From Zygnema cylindricum (taxonomy: Eukaryota; Streptophyta; Zygnematophyceae; Zygnematales; Zygnemataceae): 43,569 nucleotides of DNA. Position numbers and translations under genes: made by a program. The stretch covers positions 1 to 43,569 of the forward strand of contig JBBHKE010002025.1 in NCBI GenBank assembly GCA_037447655.1, in the 5' to 3' direction. This document shows, one piece after another, positions 10,867 to 22,800 of the stretch. Within the stretch, counting starts at the first letter, position 1. The number at the start of each line of letters is the position of its first letter. The notes below the pieces were generated by a model. That model ran no database searches, was not told the DNA's origin, and saw only the letters and a list, made by a program, of their open reading frames with translations.

Positions 10867-13800
10867 ATGGCATTGCATGCAGGCGAAATATTTCATCAAA
10901 AAAACCACTTTGAGATTCTTAAAAAGAGTCAGCTAGAATACTCCCACCTTCTTGGAGATCCCAAGGAAGGTTTTTTGTCTCATTTGAGCCACTCTAATTC
11001 GAGTTTCGGAAGATTTGAAAATTATGACAACTTCGACGATGACGATCTTCACTCGATTCGCATGCATAACCTTTCGTCACACCTGTCGTCACAGGGACGC
11101 TCTCTCTCTCTTAACAGTTACAAAACTGTTATCGAAAACTTGTTACGAACGGCGGCGATTAAAGGCGAATTTTCCGAAAAAAACAAAATCGATCAAAATC
11201 TGGACGGTTCAAATTGCAGAGCGTCGCCGGACTCCATTTTGAGTCCGAGCGAAAGCGTGATTTGGTCGAAATCGAATCATTCGGACGACGAAGTTAAAGT
11301 GGATAACGAAGTGGAAAACGACAATTTGGAGTATTTGAAGAGAGGGAGATGTATCGATTTCGGTGATTATTTCGATATCGATTTGAAGGAATCGGTTTTG
11401 GGTTTTAGGGAAAGACATGGCTTGGGTTCTGAGGCCGATTTTTCGGCTGATGAGATGCTGCCATCTGTCACACATGTAGCTTTCGAATATTCGATTCCAA
11501 GCCTCAATTATTCGGTTTCTATTGGGGGTTTACATAAGGTCAGTAATAATCCCCTTTTTTTTCCTGGCCTTTTTTGGGTTTTGTTTTAGATCGCCCTAAA
11601 GAATTTCGTTTTATTTGTATTAGAAGAATTGAATAATGTCATGTAAAATTTTGTCAAAATCGAAGAAATTTCACATATATTAGCTGTGTAAACACCTTTT
11701 TTTACTCTATACTTTTTTTTTTCCATAAAAATTTGAAACCTGTCGACCTTTTTCTATCATTTCCCCCCTGCTTAATGGCCTGTTTTTCTTTCCCTTTTCT
11801 CTAAAATCAATTTTACGTTCTATCTCCGGTTTGCAATCATGTTTTTCGGTTGATCAATTTTTGTTTGTTTCCATGCTTATTTTTGTTTTTTGGTAGAAAA
11901 TATTAACTTTTTTTGTTAATGCTAACATCGTTGTTATTATGAATTCTCTATGCATTCACGTTCACACATTTCTTTTCCTTTCATTGTTTTCAAGTTAATT
12001 TTCCTGTTTTGATTTGTCTTAATTTATTTTGCTTCTAATTTTTTCACTAGTTGAATTTTTTTTACATGCTTTAATTACTGTTTTTTTTCATCTTCCACAT
12101 CTCCGATTCTTTTCCTTTTCCCTGCATTTTTTTTTTGTTTGGAAAATGGTGGGTCGAGGGCAGGTTTTGGATTTGTTTATTCGAAAATACCCCTTACCCC
12201 TTCGTTTTATAGTACCAAAACTAGGAGACCTCCCCATACAAAATATTACGTCCGTACAACATTCGTTTCACGTGACGGTTCTGGGAAGTTTCATTCCCGT
12301 ACAATTGTACGTTTTGCGAGAAAGTGTGGAGGGCCAATCACGGATGTTCTTTTTGGTCTCGAGCGACGTTTTCGAGAAAAGAACTGCAAAATCGATCTAC
12401 AAGTATGTTAAACAAAAAGACATAGAGATGTCATATGATGTGATGTGATGTGATGCGATGTGATATGATATGATGTCATATGATATTGTAAGATATGATG
12501 TGATGTCTATGTGATGTGATGTGATATGATATGATGTCATATGAAATTATATGATATGAGATGATGTGATGTGATGTGATGTGATATGATACGATGTGTG
12601 TCATAGATATGAGATGACATGACATGATTGGACATGAGATGACATGACATGAAATGATATGATGTGATGTGATGTGTGACATGTGATGTGGTATGAGATG
12701 ATAAGATGTCATCTCATATTATAGGATATTAGTTGAGATGATGGAATGTCTGATGTCATCTGATATGATGTGGTATGATACAATACGATATGATATAATA
12801 TGATATGATACAATTATGATATGGTATGATATGATATGACATGACATTGAGATTGTTGAATTTTGAAAATGAAAATTGAGGATTTGGAGATTTTTTTCGC
12901 TCTCTGGAAATCGATTTTGATTTAGATAAAGTTTTGTTTTTATGGAAAATAGTGTGAAAATTGACACTAAAAATTTTTCGTGAGCAAAGAGGGATTCTGT
13001 GTGGGAGTTGGTTTTGAAATTTGTTTGAATTTCCCATTTCGGGTTTTGGAGTGTCGTCAATATCATTTGCATATTGAAAAAGTCGAGGGGAATGTTTGAA
13101 GGTTTTCAAGTGTTTTCTCGAGATAAAGGAGTTAATTCATGAAAATTGAACATTAAGAATTTCACCATTTTGCACTTGAACATAAATTAGGTGTCTGGAA
13201 ATTGAAATTTGGATTTGAAAAGTTGAATAAGCTTGGACTTTGAAGCTTGGATTTCGAATTCCAATCTTTTATTTCTTATATTGGATTTGGTTTTTTGATT
13301 TTGGAAGGACTTTAATTTTGCGTTTTAAAGAACTTGGATATGTAAATTATACAATTCCCATTATAATATTCTCGGATGCTAGATTATGAAGAGATTTTGC
13401 ATAGTCTTATTTTAAATTTGGGATTTAAAATTTTGAATTTTGAAATTTAAAGTTTGAATTTTAACATTTGAATTTCGAATGTTGCATTTTGAAATAAAAT
13501 TTGGGATTCGGTATTCTGAGCATTAAATGCTGTTTTTCAGATTTTAATAGATTTGATTTTGAATGTTGGATTTTGGGATGTTAACTCTCTCCCTTTCCCT
13601 CTCTTCCTTTCCCTCTCTCCCTCCCCCTCGTCGCCTCCCTATCCCTCTCCCTCTCCCTCCCCCTCCCTCTCCCCCTCCTTTCCCTCTCCCTCTCCACCTC
13701 TCCCTCTTCCTCACCCCCCTCCCCCCCCTCTACTCCCCCTCCCTCTCCCTCTCCACCTCCCCCACCCTCTCCACCTCCCCCACCCTCTCCACCTCCCCCT

Positions 13801-16800
13801 CCGTCTCCCTCTCCACCTCCCGCTCCCAATCCCTCTCCCCCCCTCCCCTCCCCCTCTCCCTCTCCCTCCCCCTCCCCTCCCCCTCCTCCCCTTTTCTCCC
13901 TCTCCCTCTCCCTCTCCCTCTCCCTCTCCCTCTCCCTCTCCCTCTCCCCCTCGCCCCCTCTCCCCCTCCCCCTCTCCCCCTCTCCCCCTCTCCCCCTCTC
14001 CCTCCCTCCCTCCCTCCCTCCCTCCCTCCCTCCCTCCCTCCCTCCCTCCCTCCCTCTCTCCCTCTTCTTTTCCCTCTCTCTCACTCTTCCTCTTTCTCTC
14101 TCTCCCGCTCTTCTCTCTCTCTCCCCCCTCTCTCTGTCCCTCTCTCTCATTTACTTAACTGAAGTTTAACTCCCCTTCTTCTTTGTTGTTTCTCCCCTTT
14201 TCGGCCAATCAGGTGCGAGAGCGAGAGTGAGGAGATGGTTTTGTATTCCGTTTGGAGCCAGTCGGTGGCCCGAGTGTTGAGTCTCTACCCTTGTGACATC
14301 TGTCACATGCACGACTACCACGGTGCGTCAAACTGTCTTTTTTCTATTTGATGGTTGAAGGTGTCTCTGTCTCTCTGTCTCCTTGTCTCTGTCTCTCCGT
14401 CTCTGTCTCTCCCTGTCGCTTTCTCACTCTCTTACTCTGTTTCTCTCTGCCTCTTTGTTTTTCTCTCTCTCTGTCGCTCTCTGTCTCTCACTATCTCTTT
14501 CTCTCTCTGTATCTCTGTCTCTATCTCTGTCTCTTTCTTTCTGTCTCTGTCTCTCTCAGCCTCTTTCTCTCTCTGTTTCTCCGTCTCTTTCTCTCTCTTT
14601 CTGTCCCTTTCTCTCTCTATCTCTCTGTCTCTGTTTCTCTCTGTCTCTCTGTCTCTCGCTGTCTTTGTCTCTATCTGTCTCTCTGTCTCTCTCTGTCTCT
14701 CTCTGTCTCTCTCTGTCTCTGTCTCTTGCTCTCTCTTTGCTCTCCCTCTCTCTTCTCCTCTCCCTCCCTCCCGCCATCCCTCCCTCTCCTCCCCCCCTCT
14801 CTCTCACATTTTTCATTTTTTCCTTTTCATTTTTTTTTTTTTTTTCCCGGCAGCAAGCATGGCCGTACTTTATCTTGAGCCAGGTGTCACGTCCAAATTT
14901 TGTCTTACTCTCCATAATGGAGATTTTCAGGTACAATGTAACCAACAAATAATAAGCATATAAATAAATTAATTAATAAATAAACACACAAACAAAAAAA
15001 AAAAAGAGGGAGCGCGAGAAAGAAGGAAAAACCGACGGTGATATACTACCAGAAAACCGAATAACAATCCTCGTAAGTTTAACCGTTGTCTTCCTTTCTC
15101 TTCTTTTTTCACTTTTTTTTATCCATATTAAATATAATACTCTTAAAAAACATTCAAACTGCAAAGCAAAATTTTCCATGATTAACTCCTTTTGTAGCTT
15201 CACTCTCATTGTAAAAAAAACAAATAAATAAATGTTAAAAAACTGTTTTTACCCTGTCTCTAAATCGCTTTCCTCTCTCGTTTGACCTTTTTCTCAATCG
15301 TCCTTTTTCTCCCTCTCTGCTCCTCTGTCTCTCCCTTCCTCCCTCCCTCCCTCCCTACCTCCCACTCTCCCGCCCGCCCACCCTCCATCTCTCACTCTCT
15401 CCCTCCATCCCCTTCTCTCTCGCTCCCCCTCTTGCACCTCTCCCCCACCCCCCCCCCCTCCCCCTCCCTCTCCCTCACACCCTCTCACCACCTCCCTCCC
15501 TCCCCCCTCTCCCTCCCTCCCTCCTTCCCTCCCTTTCTCCCTCTCCCTGCCCCCCTCCAGGGCGCCTGGAGAATCCAAAATCCCTCTCACTTAGATTGGA
15601 TTCTCTCGACTTTCAACCTTTCCAGAAAAAAGTTCGAAACTTTTTGCGAAAATTCGGGAACTTTTAACTGTTTAAATGCGGGAGTTTCTTATATTCAAAA
15701 ATTTCAAAAGGGAGTGGGTATAATTGGGGTTTCCCCTCTTTATTCGGAAAGATTAGTTTCGAAACACAGTATGTTCTGGTCTTTTAAAAAAAAATTGGAG
15801 GGGATTTTAAACGCCGTCGATGAATCAGAGAAGCCGGAAATTTTCGCCGAAAGTCTCGAAGATTGGAAAAAAGAGGCGAAAATTGAAGTTCAAAAATTTT
15901 ACGGGCTTTCAGAATCGCCTATTTCGGTGGTCGTCGATAGTTGCGGTTTCGATCGTGGTAAGGTTTATTGTTTTTTGTTTTTGGTTTTTTGAGTTTTGGG
16001 TTTTTGGGTTTTGGTTTATTGGTTTTTCTTCTTTGTTTCTTGTTTTTCTTTATTTAAACTTTAATGTTTTATACTTTCTTTTGTGTTTTATCAGTCCATT
16101 TTACTTCAATGTGACTTTGTTTAATTTTTGAAAGAAAACTCGTTTTCGAATGTTTCATGATCTTTTGTCTTTGAGGTTTTTTAGTGTTTTTTCAGATTTC
16201 ATTCAAAGTTTCCATCAAACTATAATTTTTCACATTCCTTGAAATTACTACGAAAACTTTTTGACTACAAATTACCGAAAAGTTGAAACATTTCGAGTTT
16301 TCACTGTTTTAAAACTTTCTAAAGCCAAACATCTTTCATAAAATTTTCTAAACAAAATTTTGTTTCGTTTTTTCACCAGATGATACCTCCGACGAGGAAA
16401 ACCCTAATTTTTTGGCGACCGACGCCGATTCCTCCATTCAACTAAACACACTCAAATCTTTTCAAACTTCCAATAGTGTGACAAGCTGTCACACGAGGGA
16501 GGCAAAAGTCGAGAAAACCGAAATAGTCGAGAAAACCGAAAAAGACGAGAAAATGGTAAAAGTCGAGAAAAGGGAGAAAGTCGAGAAATGGGAAAAAGTT
16601 GAGAAGTGGGAAAAAGTGGAGGAAAATCGAGAAACTCAACTGATTGTATTTTTGGGACGTCAAAGTTATCAAAAGGGAACCGATATTATTGCCGGAGTCA
16701 CCGAGGAATTGTTATTCGCACACACCCGGGCTCAGATAGTTGTACTCGGACCATGTACGGACGAGCACGGTTCGGCAGCATTAGAGGTACGGATTTTGGA

Positions 16801-19800
16801 GTTTTGTGACTTTTAGGATGTTGGAAATTGACAACAGTGAGAATATTTTGGTCATAGAGAGAGGGAGAGGGGGAATTGTGACTTTAGAATGCTGAAATAT
16901 GAGAAAATTTTGACTAGCAAGGGAGAGCGAGAGGGAGAGGGAGAGAGGGCATTTGGAGTTCTGTGTGTTTTTAGAATGTGGGAGTTTGATAAAATTTTGG
17001 AGTTTTGGTCATTATGGAATTTGGGAATTTGGGGCAGGGGCGAAGGTACAAATTTTGTGCTTTTGTGACTTGAGATTGGTCGGAATTTGAAAAAAAATCA
17101 GCATTTGAGAAAATTTGAAAAAAAATTGGAAATTTGATTAACTTTCAGAATTTTCAGAATTTTCAGAAAATATCAGAATTTCGGTGCATAAAATTTTGGG
17201 GATGATTCGCTCTCTCCCTCTCCCTCTTCACCCCCCTCAAATGTCCATTTCCTCTACCAACTCCCTCTCTGTCTCCCTTCTCGGCCTCCCCCTACTCCCT
17301 CACCCTCTCTCCTCTTCCCTCCATTTTATTTTCCCTTCATCCTCAATTCCTCATTTCTCCAATTTCCAATAACCACTTCCCTCCTCCCCCTCGCCCTTCT
17401 CCTCCCCCTTTTCCTCCCCCTCGCTCTTCCCCTCCCCTTCCCCTCCCCTTCCCTTCCCGTCCCCCTCTTCCTCCCCCTCTCACTCCCCTTAAACCATAAA
17501 AGACCCCATTTCGACGCTCTCTGTTCTACCAGCGTGACGTGATGACAACCCATCATTGGCTGGCGTGGCAGCGTGACGTAACATGCCATTTGCTGAAGTG
17601 GCAGTAGGACATGACGCGCCATCTGGTGCTGCTGTGGCAGTTTGACGTCACACGCCGTTTGCTCAACATTTGCTGACGTCACAAGCCATCTGCTGACTTG
17701 GTAGCGTGACGTGACATTGAATCTGTGCCGTTACGTGACATCTGTTAACGTCACATGTCATTCGCTGACGAGGCAGTGTGAGGCGACATACCTTTTGCAG
17801 ACACGGCGTTGTGACGTGACATGTCATTCGCTCTCGAAGTACCATGAAGTGACACGCCGTCTGCTGACGCGGCAGAGTGACATATTGCTGACATGGCAGT
17901 GTGCCAGGGCTTGCTGATGTGGTAGTGTGATGTGGTGTGACGTGACGGTGTGATGTGATGTGATGTGACAGGGGATTTTACGTGTCGGACGGCAGTACCC
18001 GGGCCGAGTGCACGCGGAGGACCGGCTGGTGGGGAGGGAGGAGAAGGAGAGGCTGATGAGGGCCGCAGACTTTGTTCTGCTGCCGAGCCGCTTCGAGCCT
18101 TGCGGGTTGGTCGACATTGAGTTCGGGTGGAGGGGAGCCTTGGGAGTGGGCTTCAGACAGGTGAGAGAGAGAAGTGAGAGAGAGAGAGAGGGAGAGAGAG
18201 AGGGAGAGAGGAAGGGAGGGAGGGAGAGAGGGAGGGGGAGAGAGAAGGGGGGAGAGAGAGAGAGAAAAAGAGAGAGAGAAAGAGAGTTCACTGGTGAGTT
18301 TTAGTTTTCGTTTAGTTTTTGGTTACTTTGTTTAGTTAGTTTTCCAGTATAGTTTTCTGGTTTAGTGAAGTGGGATTGAAAGAGGTGAGGATGTTGATTG
18401 AGACGTTTTTCGTTTAGGTTTTTGTTGTTTTTTGTTTAGTTTTAGGGAAGTGGGGCTGATAACTCTAATTGTAGTATTTACATAAAAAACAAGCTTTGGG
18501 AGTGGAATTTGAATTGGTGAAATTTTCTTGACAATGTTTTTTAGTATATCCACCGGGATTAATTGTCTGGTAACCGTATAGTTGAGAACCAAAAACAAAG
18601 AGTGTGTGAGATTATTATAGAAAACCACCTAATATTTCACAAGGTGAGAATCATGAGTTTTGAAACTTGTCACCTCATTTAGTGTGACTCTTGTTAGCAT
18701 GTCAATTTTGACTAGATTTTATGCTTTGATTAAGGTTGGTTTTGGAATGTTTTGGTTTTTTGAATTGGCAGGGCGGCCTTGGAAAAATGCCTGGTTTCTA
18801 TCGACCACTTTTATCGTCTTCTAGTGAACATCAAAAAGCTCAATTCTTAGAAGCGATTCATGAAGCTCTCACAAGCGACGAGGAAACAAACCAGAAGCTT
18901 CGACGAGAAGCTTTGCAAACAACGTTTCCACCTAAGGTATCTTTTTACATTTTTTTTGCCCAATTTAAATTGTTGTAGAGTTCTATAGGTAAAAGGTTAT
19001 TTTTTAACACATACAGCACATCTAACATCAAAAGGTTTAAACCAGATTTTTCTCAGCCAAAATCCATTGTGCGGTTTAAAATTTCAAATGGTTCACTGAT
19101 TGATGTTCGTCTAGAAAGCCAAATATATGAATTTTGACAACAATGTCTAATTCCCAATTATTATAATCAGCATCGTTAGAAAACAACGCAACAGAATCTG
19201 CTTACGATGTTTAATATCCAATTTCCAATCGTAATCCCAAAAGTTGTCTGAATTTGCAATTTTTTAGTTCCCAGAATCATAAACCGTCACCAAATACAAA
19301 AATAAAATAGACAGGATTTCTCCAACAATGTGCAATCTCTCATTCTCGAAAATATCCAATATCTTCACCGTTGAAATTTCCAACCTAAATCTTCAACTTT
19401 CAATGTCAATTTTCAGGACATGTTTGCAAAATACACTCGATTGTACATGAGTATCCATGAATTTAGAGACGGAAACAAAACCGAAGATTTTCACATTTCT
19501 TCAATGTCCGACATTTCTCCACCTCCATCAAGAGTGGTACAACTTCGACGAAAAACAGTTAGCGTTAACGAATTGGAAGATTCATCCCTACCTCTCTATC
19601 ACACACGACTCGACGATCCTCTAAAAGATTTCCCGCCGGACGAAGAAGGTTTTACGACAAAAGATGCACCACCCAGACCACGATTTCGATTGTACGAAGC
19701 GGTTTTTCTTTTGGCTTATGTGATGAATTTTATTCCGGGATTGTTGGTCGTGGTGGTTTCTTCATCGTGGTAAGCTTAGTTTCTTGTTTTAATCTAAAAT

Positions 19801-22800
19801 TTGAGAATATCATAGAAGTGTAAGGTTACGAACCGTAAATAGCGTGGAAGGTTTTTTAAACCAACTTTGGTATCCTTTTTCTCCTTGTCTTTCCTTAACC
19901 AATTGAAAAATGACCATTTTTTTCTAATGCTTTTCTCTTTCTTCAAACATTCAAATGAGCTTTGAACTAAATTCCTGATCAAGAGAGGTCAATTTACTTC
20001 ATGAAAACTTTTCAAAACTCTAAAAAAAAAAATCTAAAATGAGTGTTGCAAACACAAATTCAACCTAAAAACCAGCTTTAAAAACCTCTCATTTGCCCGA
20101 AATTCAAAATCTAAACCCTAAAACCACCCAGATGGCTCTCCTATTAACCTAACCCTACTCCTTGACAAATCCTTAACTCCAAAACCAAACCCTAAATTCA
20201 TTATTTTTCCTCTAACCCTAAAGCCATATTTCCTAAACCCTAAACACTCGCCCTTCCCTCTCCCGTCAAAAACCCTCTCTCTGCTCACCAGGTGGTGGCA
20301 ACAGGATGGCCAGTTGTCAGACGCCACGTGGCTTAGCTTGGCGGCGTTATCTGCAGCTTTGTACTCCGCGTTGTACGGAATGTCGGCGGCCTGTTGGGCG
20401 CTTGCGGCTCTGAGAATTCCGGCTGCCGTACTTCTCCGTACGGGATTGGCGGGACAAACAGCGGCCGTACTGATGTTGAGCGCTGCGGGCGGCAGCGCGA
20501 ATAGCGTCCTAGCGGCGGCGGGAATCGCGGCGGTATTTACGGGAATGGCGCCACCGGTTATGATTGGTACGTGAATCCGGGAGTGACTTTATTAATCGTT
20601 TGTTTGACGTGACGTGACGTGGGGTGATGTGAAGTGATGTGATTTGACGGGACGTGACGTGACGTGATGTGACGTCACTGGTTGGCGGGTGGACGGTGAA
20701 AAATTAGTGGAAAGGGAGGGAAGGACGAGAAATGGGAGAGTGGAAATATGAATTGTAGAGAGTGAAATTAAAGAGACGGGAATTGAAATTGAAATTGAAT
20801 TGGAGAATGGTACATAGAATTGATTTTTTTACGAAATAAGAGAGAAACTCGAAGAAAAATGAACGAAGGATAAAATGTTACAAGTTTTTTTAACTATGGT
20901 GTTACCTCTCTTTAAGAGGACAAAATAAGTCGCAATGGAACATTAAAACTGTAATATTTTGAGTTGCAACAAATTCTCTTTTGTGATTCAAACATTGCGC
21001 ATCAATTCATTCACATAAAAAATTTATAAAACTTACACCGCCCATATCTATAAAGCTGAAAATTTATCAGCATTAACAATTTATCCGGTTTAACAACAAT
21101 AAATCATAATTTGCCACGTGGCTTATTGTTTGCCACTTAACTAAATAGTGTTTCTAATGCAAATTTATGGTTTTGAGTCTTAAGACACTCCCTCAAATGC
21201 GAGCGATTAACTAAAAGAGCAAGGACATTAGGTTGTAGAAGCAAACTTCAATCATAGGCCAACAAGTGGCAAAAATATAACCTTATCTGCTTTGATCCTT
21301 GTAATTGTGACACCTGGCAGGCCTTAATTATATGGAAGACATTCCGGGAAAAGCCAAAATAGGTTATCGAATCGGAATCGCTGAATTTCTTCGAAATCTT
21401 CTTCAAGGGGGAACTGCCGCTCTCGTAATTCTCACAGCTGGTACAGCTGGTAAGCTGCCACGTGGCACTCCCAAAATCAACATTTGGAACCCGAATAAGG
21501 GTGTCCCCTCTCCTTCTCCTTCTCCCTCCTCTCCCTATCCCTCACCCTCTCCCTCTCCCTCTCCCTTTTCCTATCCTTGTTGATGGATCGCAAAATCAAC
21601 ATTTAGAACCCGAATATAATGGTGTCCCCTCTCCTTCTCCTTCTCCCTCTCCCTCTCCCTCCTCTTCCTCTCCCTCCTCTCCCTCTCCCTCACCCTCTCA
21701 CTCTCCCTCTCCCTCTCTCCCTCTCTCCCTCTCCCCCTCTCCCCCTTTCCCTTTCTCCCTCTCCCTCTCCCTCTCCCTCTCCCTCTCCCTCCCTCTCCCT
21801 CGCCCTCTCCCTCTCCCTCTCCCTCACCCTCTCCCTCTCCCTCTCCCTCCCCCTCGCCCTCTCCCTCTCCTTCTCCCTCACCCTCTCCCTCTCCCTCTCC
21901 CTCACCCTCGCCCTCGCCCTCTCCCTCTCCCTCTCCCTCTCCCTCTCCCTCTCCCTCTCCCTCACCCTCTCCCTCTCCCTCTCCCTCTCTCTCTCCCTCT
22001 CCCTCTCCCTCTTCCTCTCCCTCTCCCACTCCCTCTCAACAGTTTTCCTCCGCACATTTTATTTTGAACCACTTCGAGGGTGATGACCAATACGGTTTCC
22101 CACAAGAATTAGTGTGATTAAAATCAACCCTTACCAATATTCTTTTCCTTTTTCCTTTTTCCTTCTCTTTTTCCTTTTTCTTTTTTCTTTTCTTTTTCTT
22201 CTTCTTTTTCATTTTCTTTTTATATTTAAGTATTTAAGTGTATCCAATATTGGTGTAGAAGTCTTGTCTCATCCACATATATGTTGTGTCATTAAAAAAC
22301 TTCTCCAAGTTTACTGTCACAGAAATTGCCTTACACAATTAGCTCCTCCATCTGACCGCCGCTTTTCCCATCACTCTCTCTCCCTCCCCCACTCCCTCTC
22401 CCTCTAACTCCCTCCATTTCCCTCTCCTTCCCCCTCCCCTCTCTTTTTCCCTCTCCCTCTCCCTATCGCTCTCCCTTCCCTCTGCCTCCGTCTCCCCCTC
22501 CCCTCCACCTCCCTCTCCCCGCCTCCCTCTATCCCCCTCCCTCCCCTTCTCCCTCTTCCTCGTTCTCTCACTCTCCCGCTTCCCCCCTCCCACTCCCCTT
22601 CTCATCTCTCTCCCCCCTTGCCCTCCCCTCTCCTCCCTCACTCCTCTCCTCTCTCACCCCCACCTCTCTTCCTCCCCCTGCCCATCCCCCCCCCCTCCCC
22701 TCTCCCTCCCTCTCCCTTCAGGCCTCCGAATCGCCGCCAGCCTCTCCCTCCTCCGCCTCTGTTCCGCCCTCTACCTCCTCATGACACTTGTCGCTTTCCT

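Noticed and set aside
13553-14162. Long overlapping open frames of 189-201 codons on both strands
   Set aside because: They consist only of Pro/Ser/Leu or Arg/Glu/Gly read from the CCCTCT satellite in all frames. The region is an intron of the GT5 gene.
14348-14963. Ser/Leu/Cys-rich frames of about 200 codons that end in exon 4 sequence
   Set aside because: Read-through of the TCTCTG repeat; only the last 77 nt (14854-14930) are supported as exon.
10867-18936. Plastid starch synthase
   Set aside because: GT5 motifs are shared, but the EPCGLVDIEFG and GGLGKMPGF wording, the absence of a visible transit peptide, and the in-frame TM domain fit the Ags-type family.
21462-22083. Open frames of 120-200 codons in the CCCTCT tract of intron 11
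   Set aside because: Same repeat artefact; no start context, no conserved motif.
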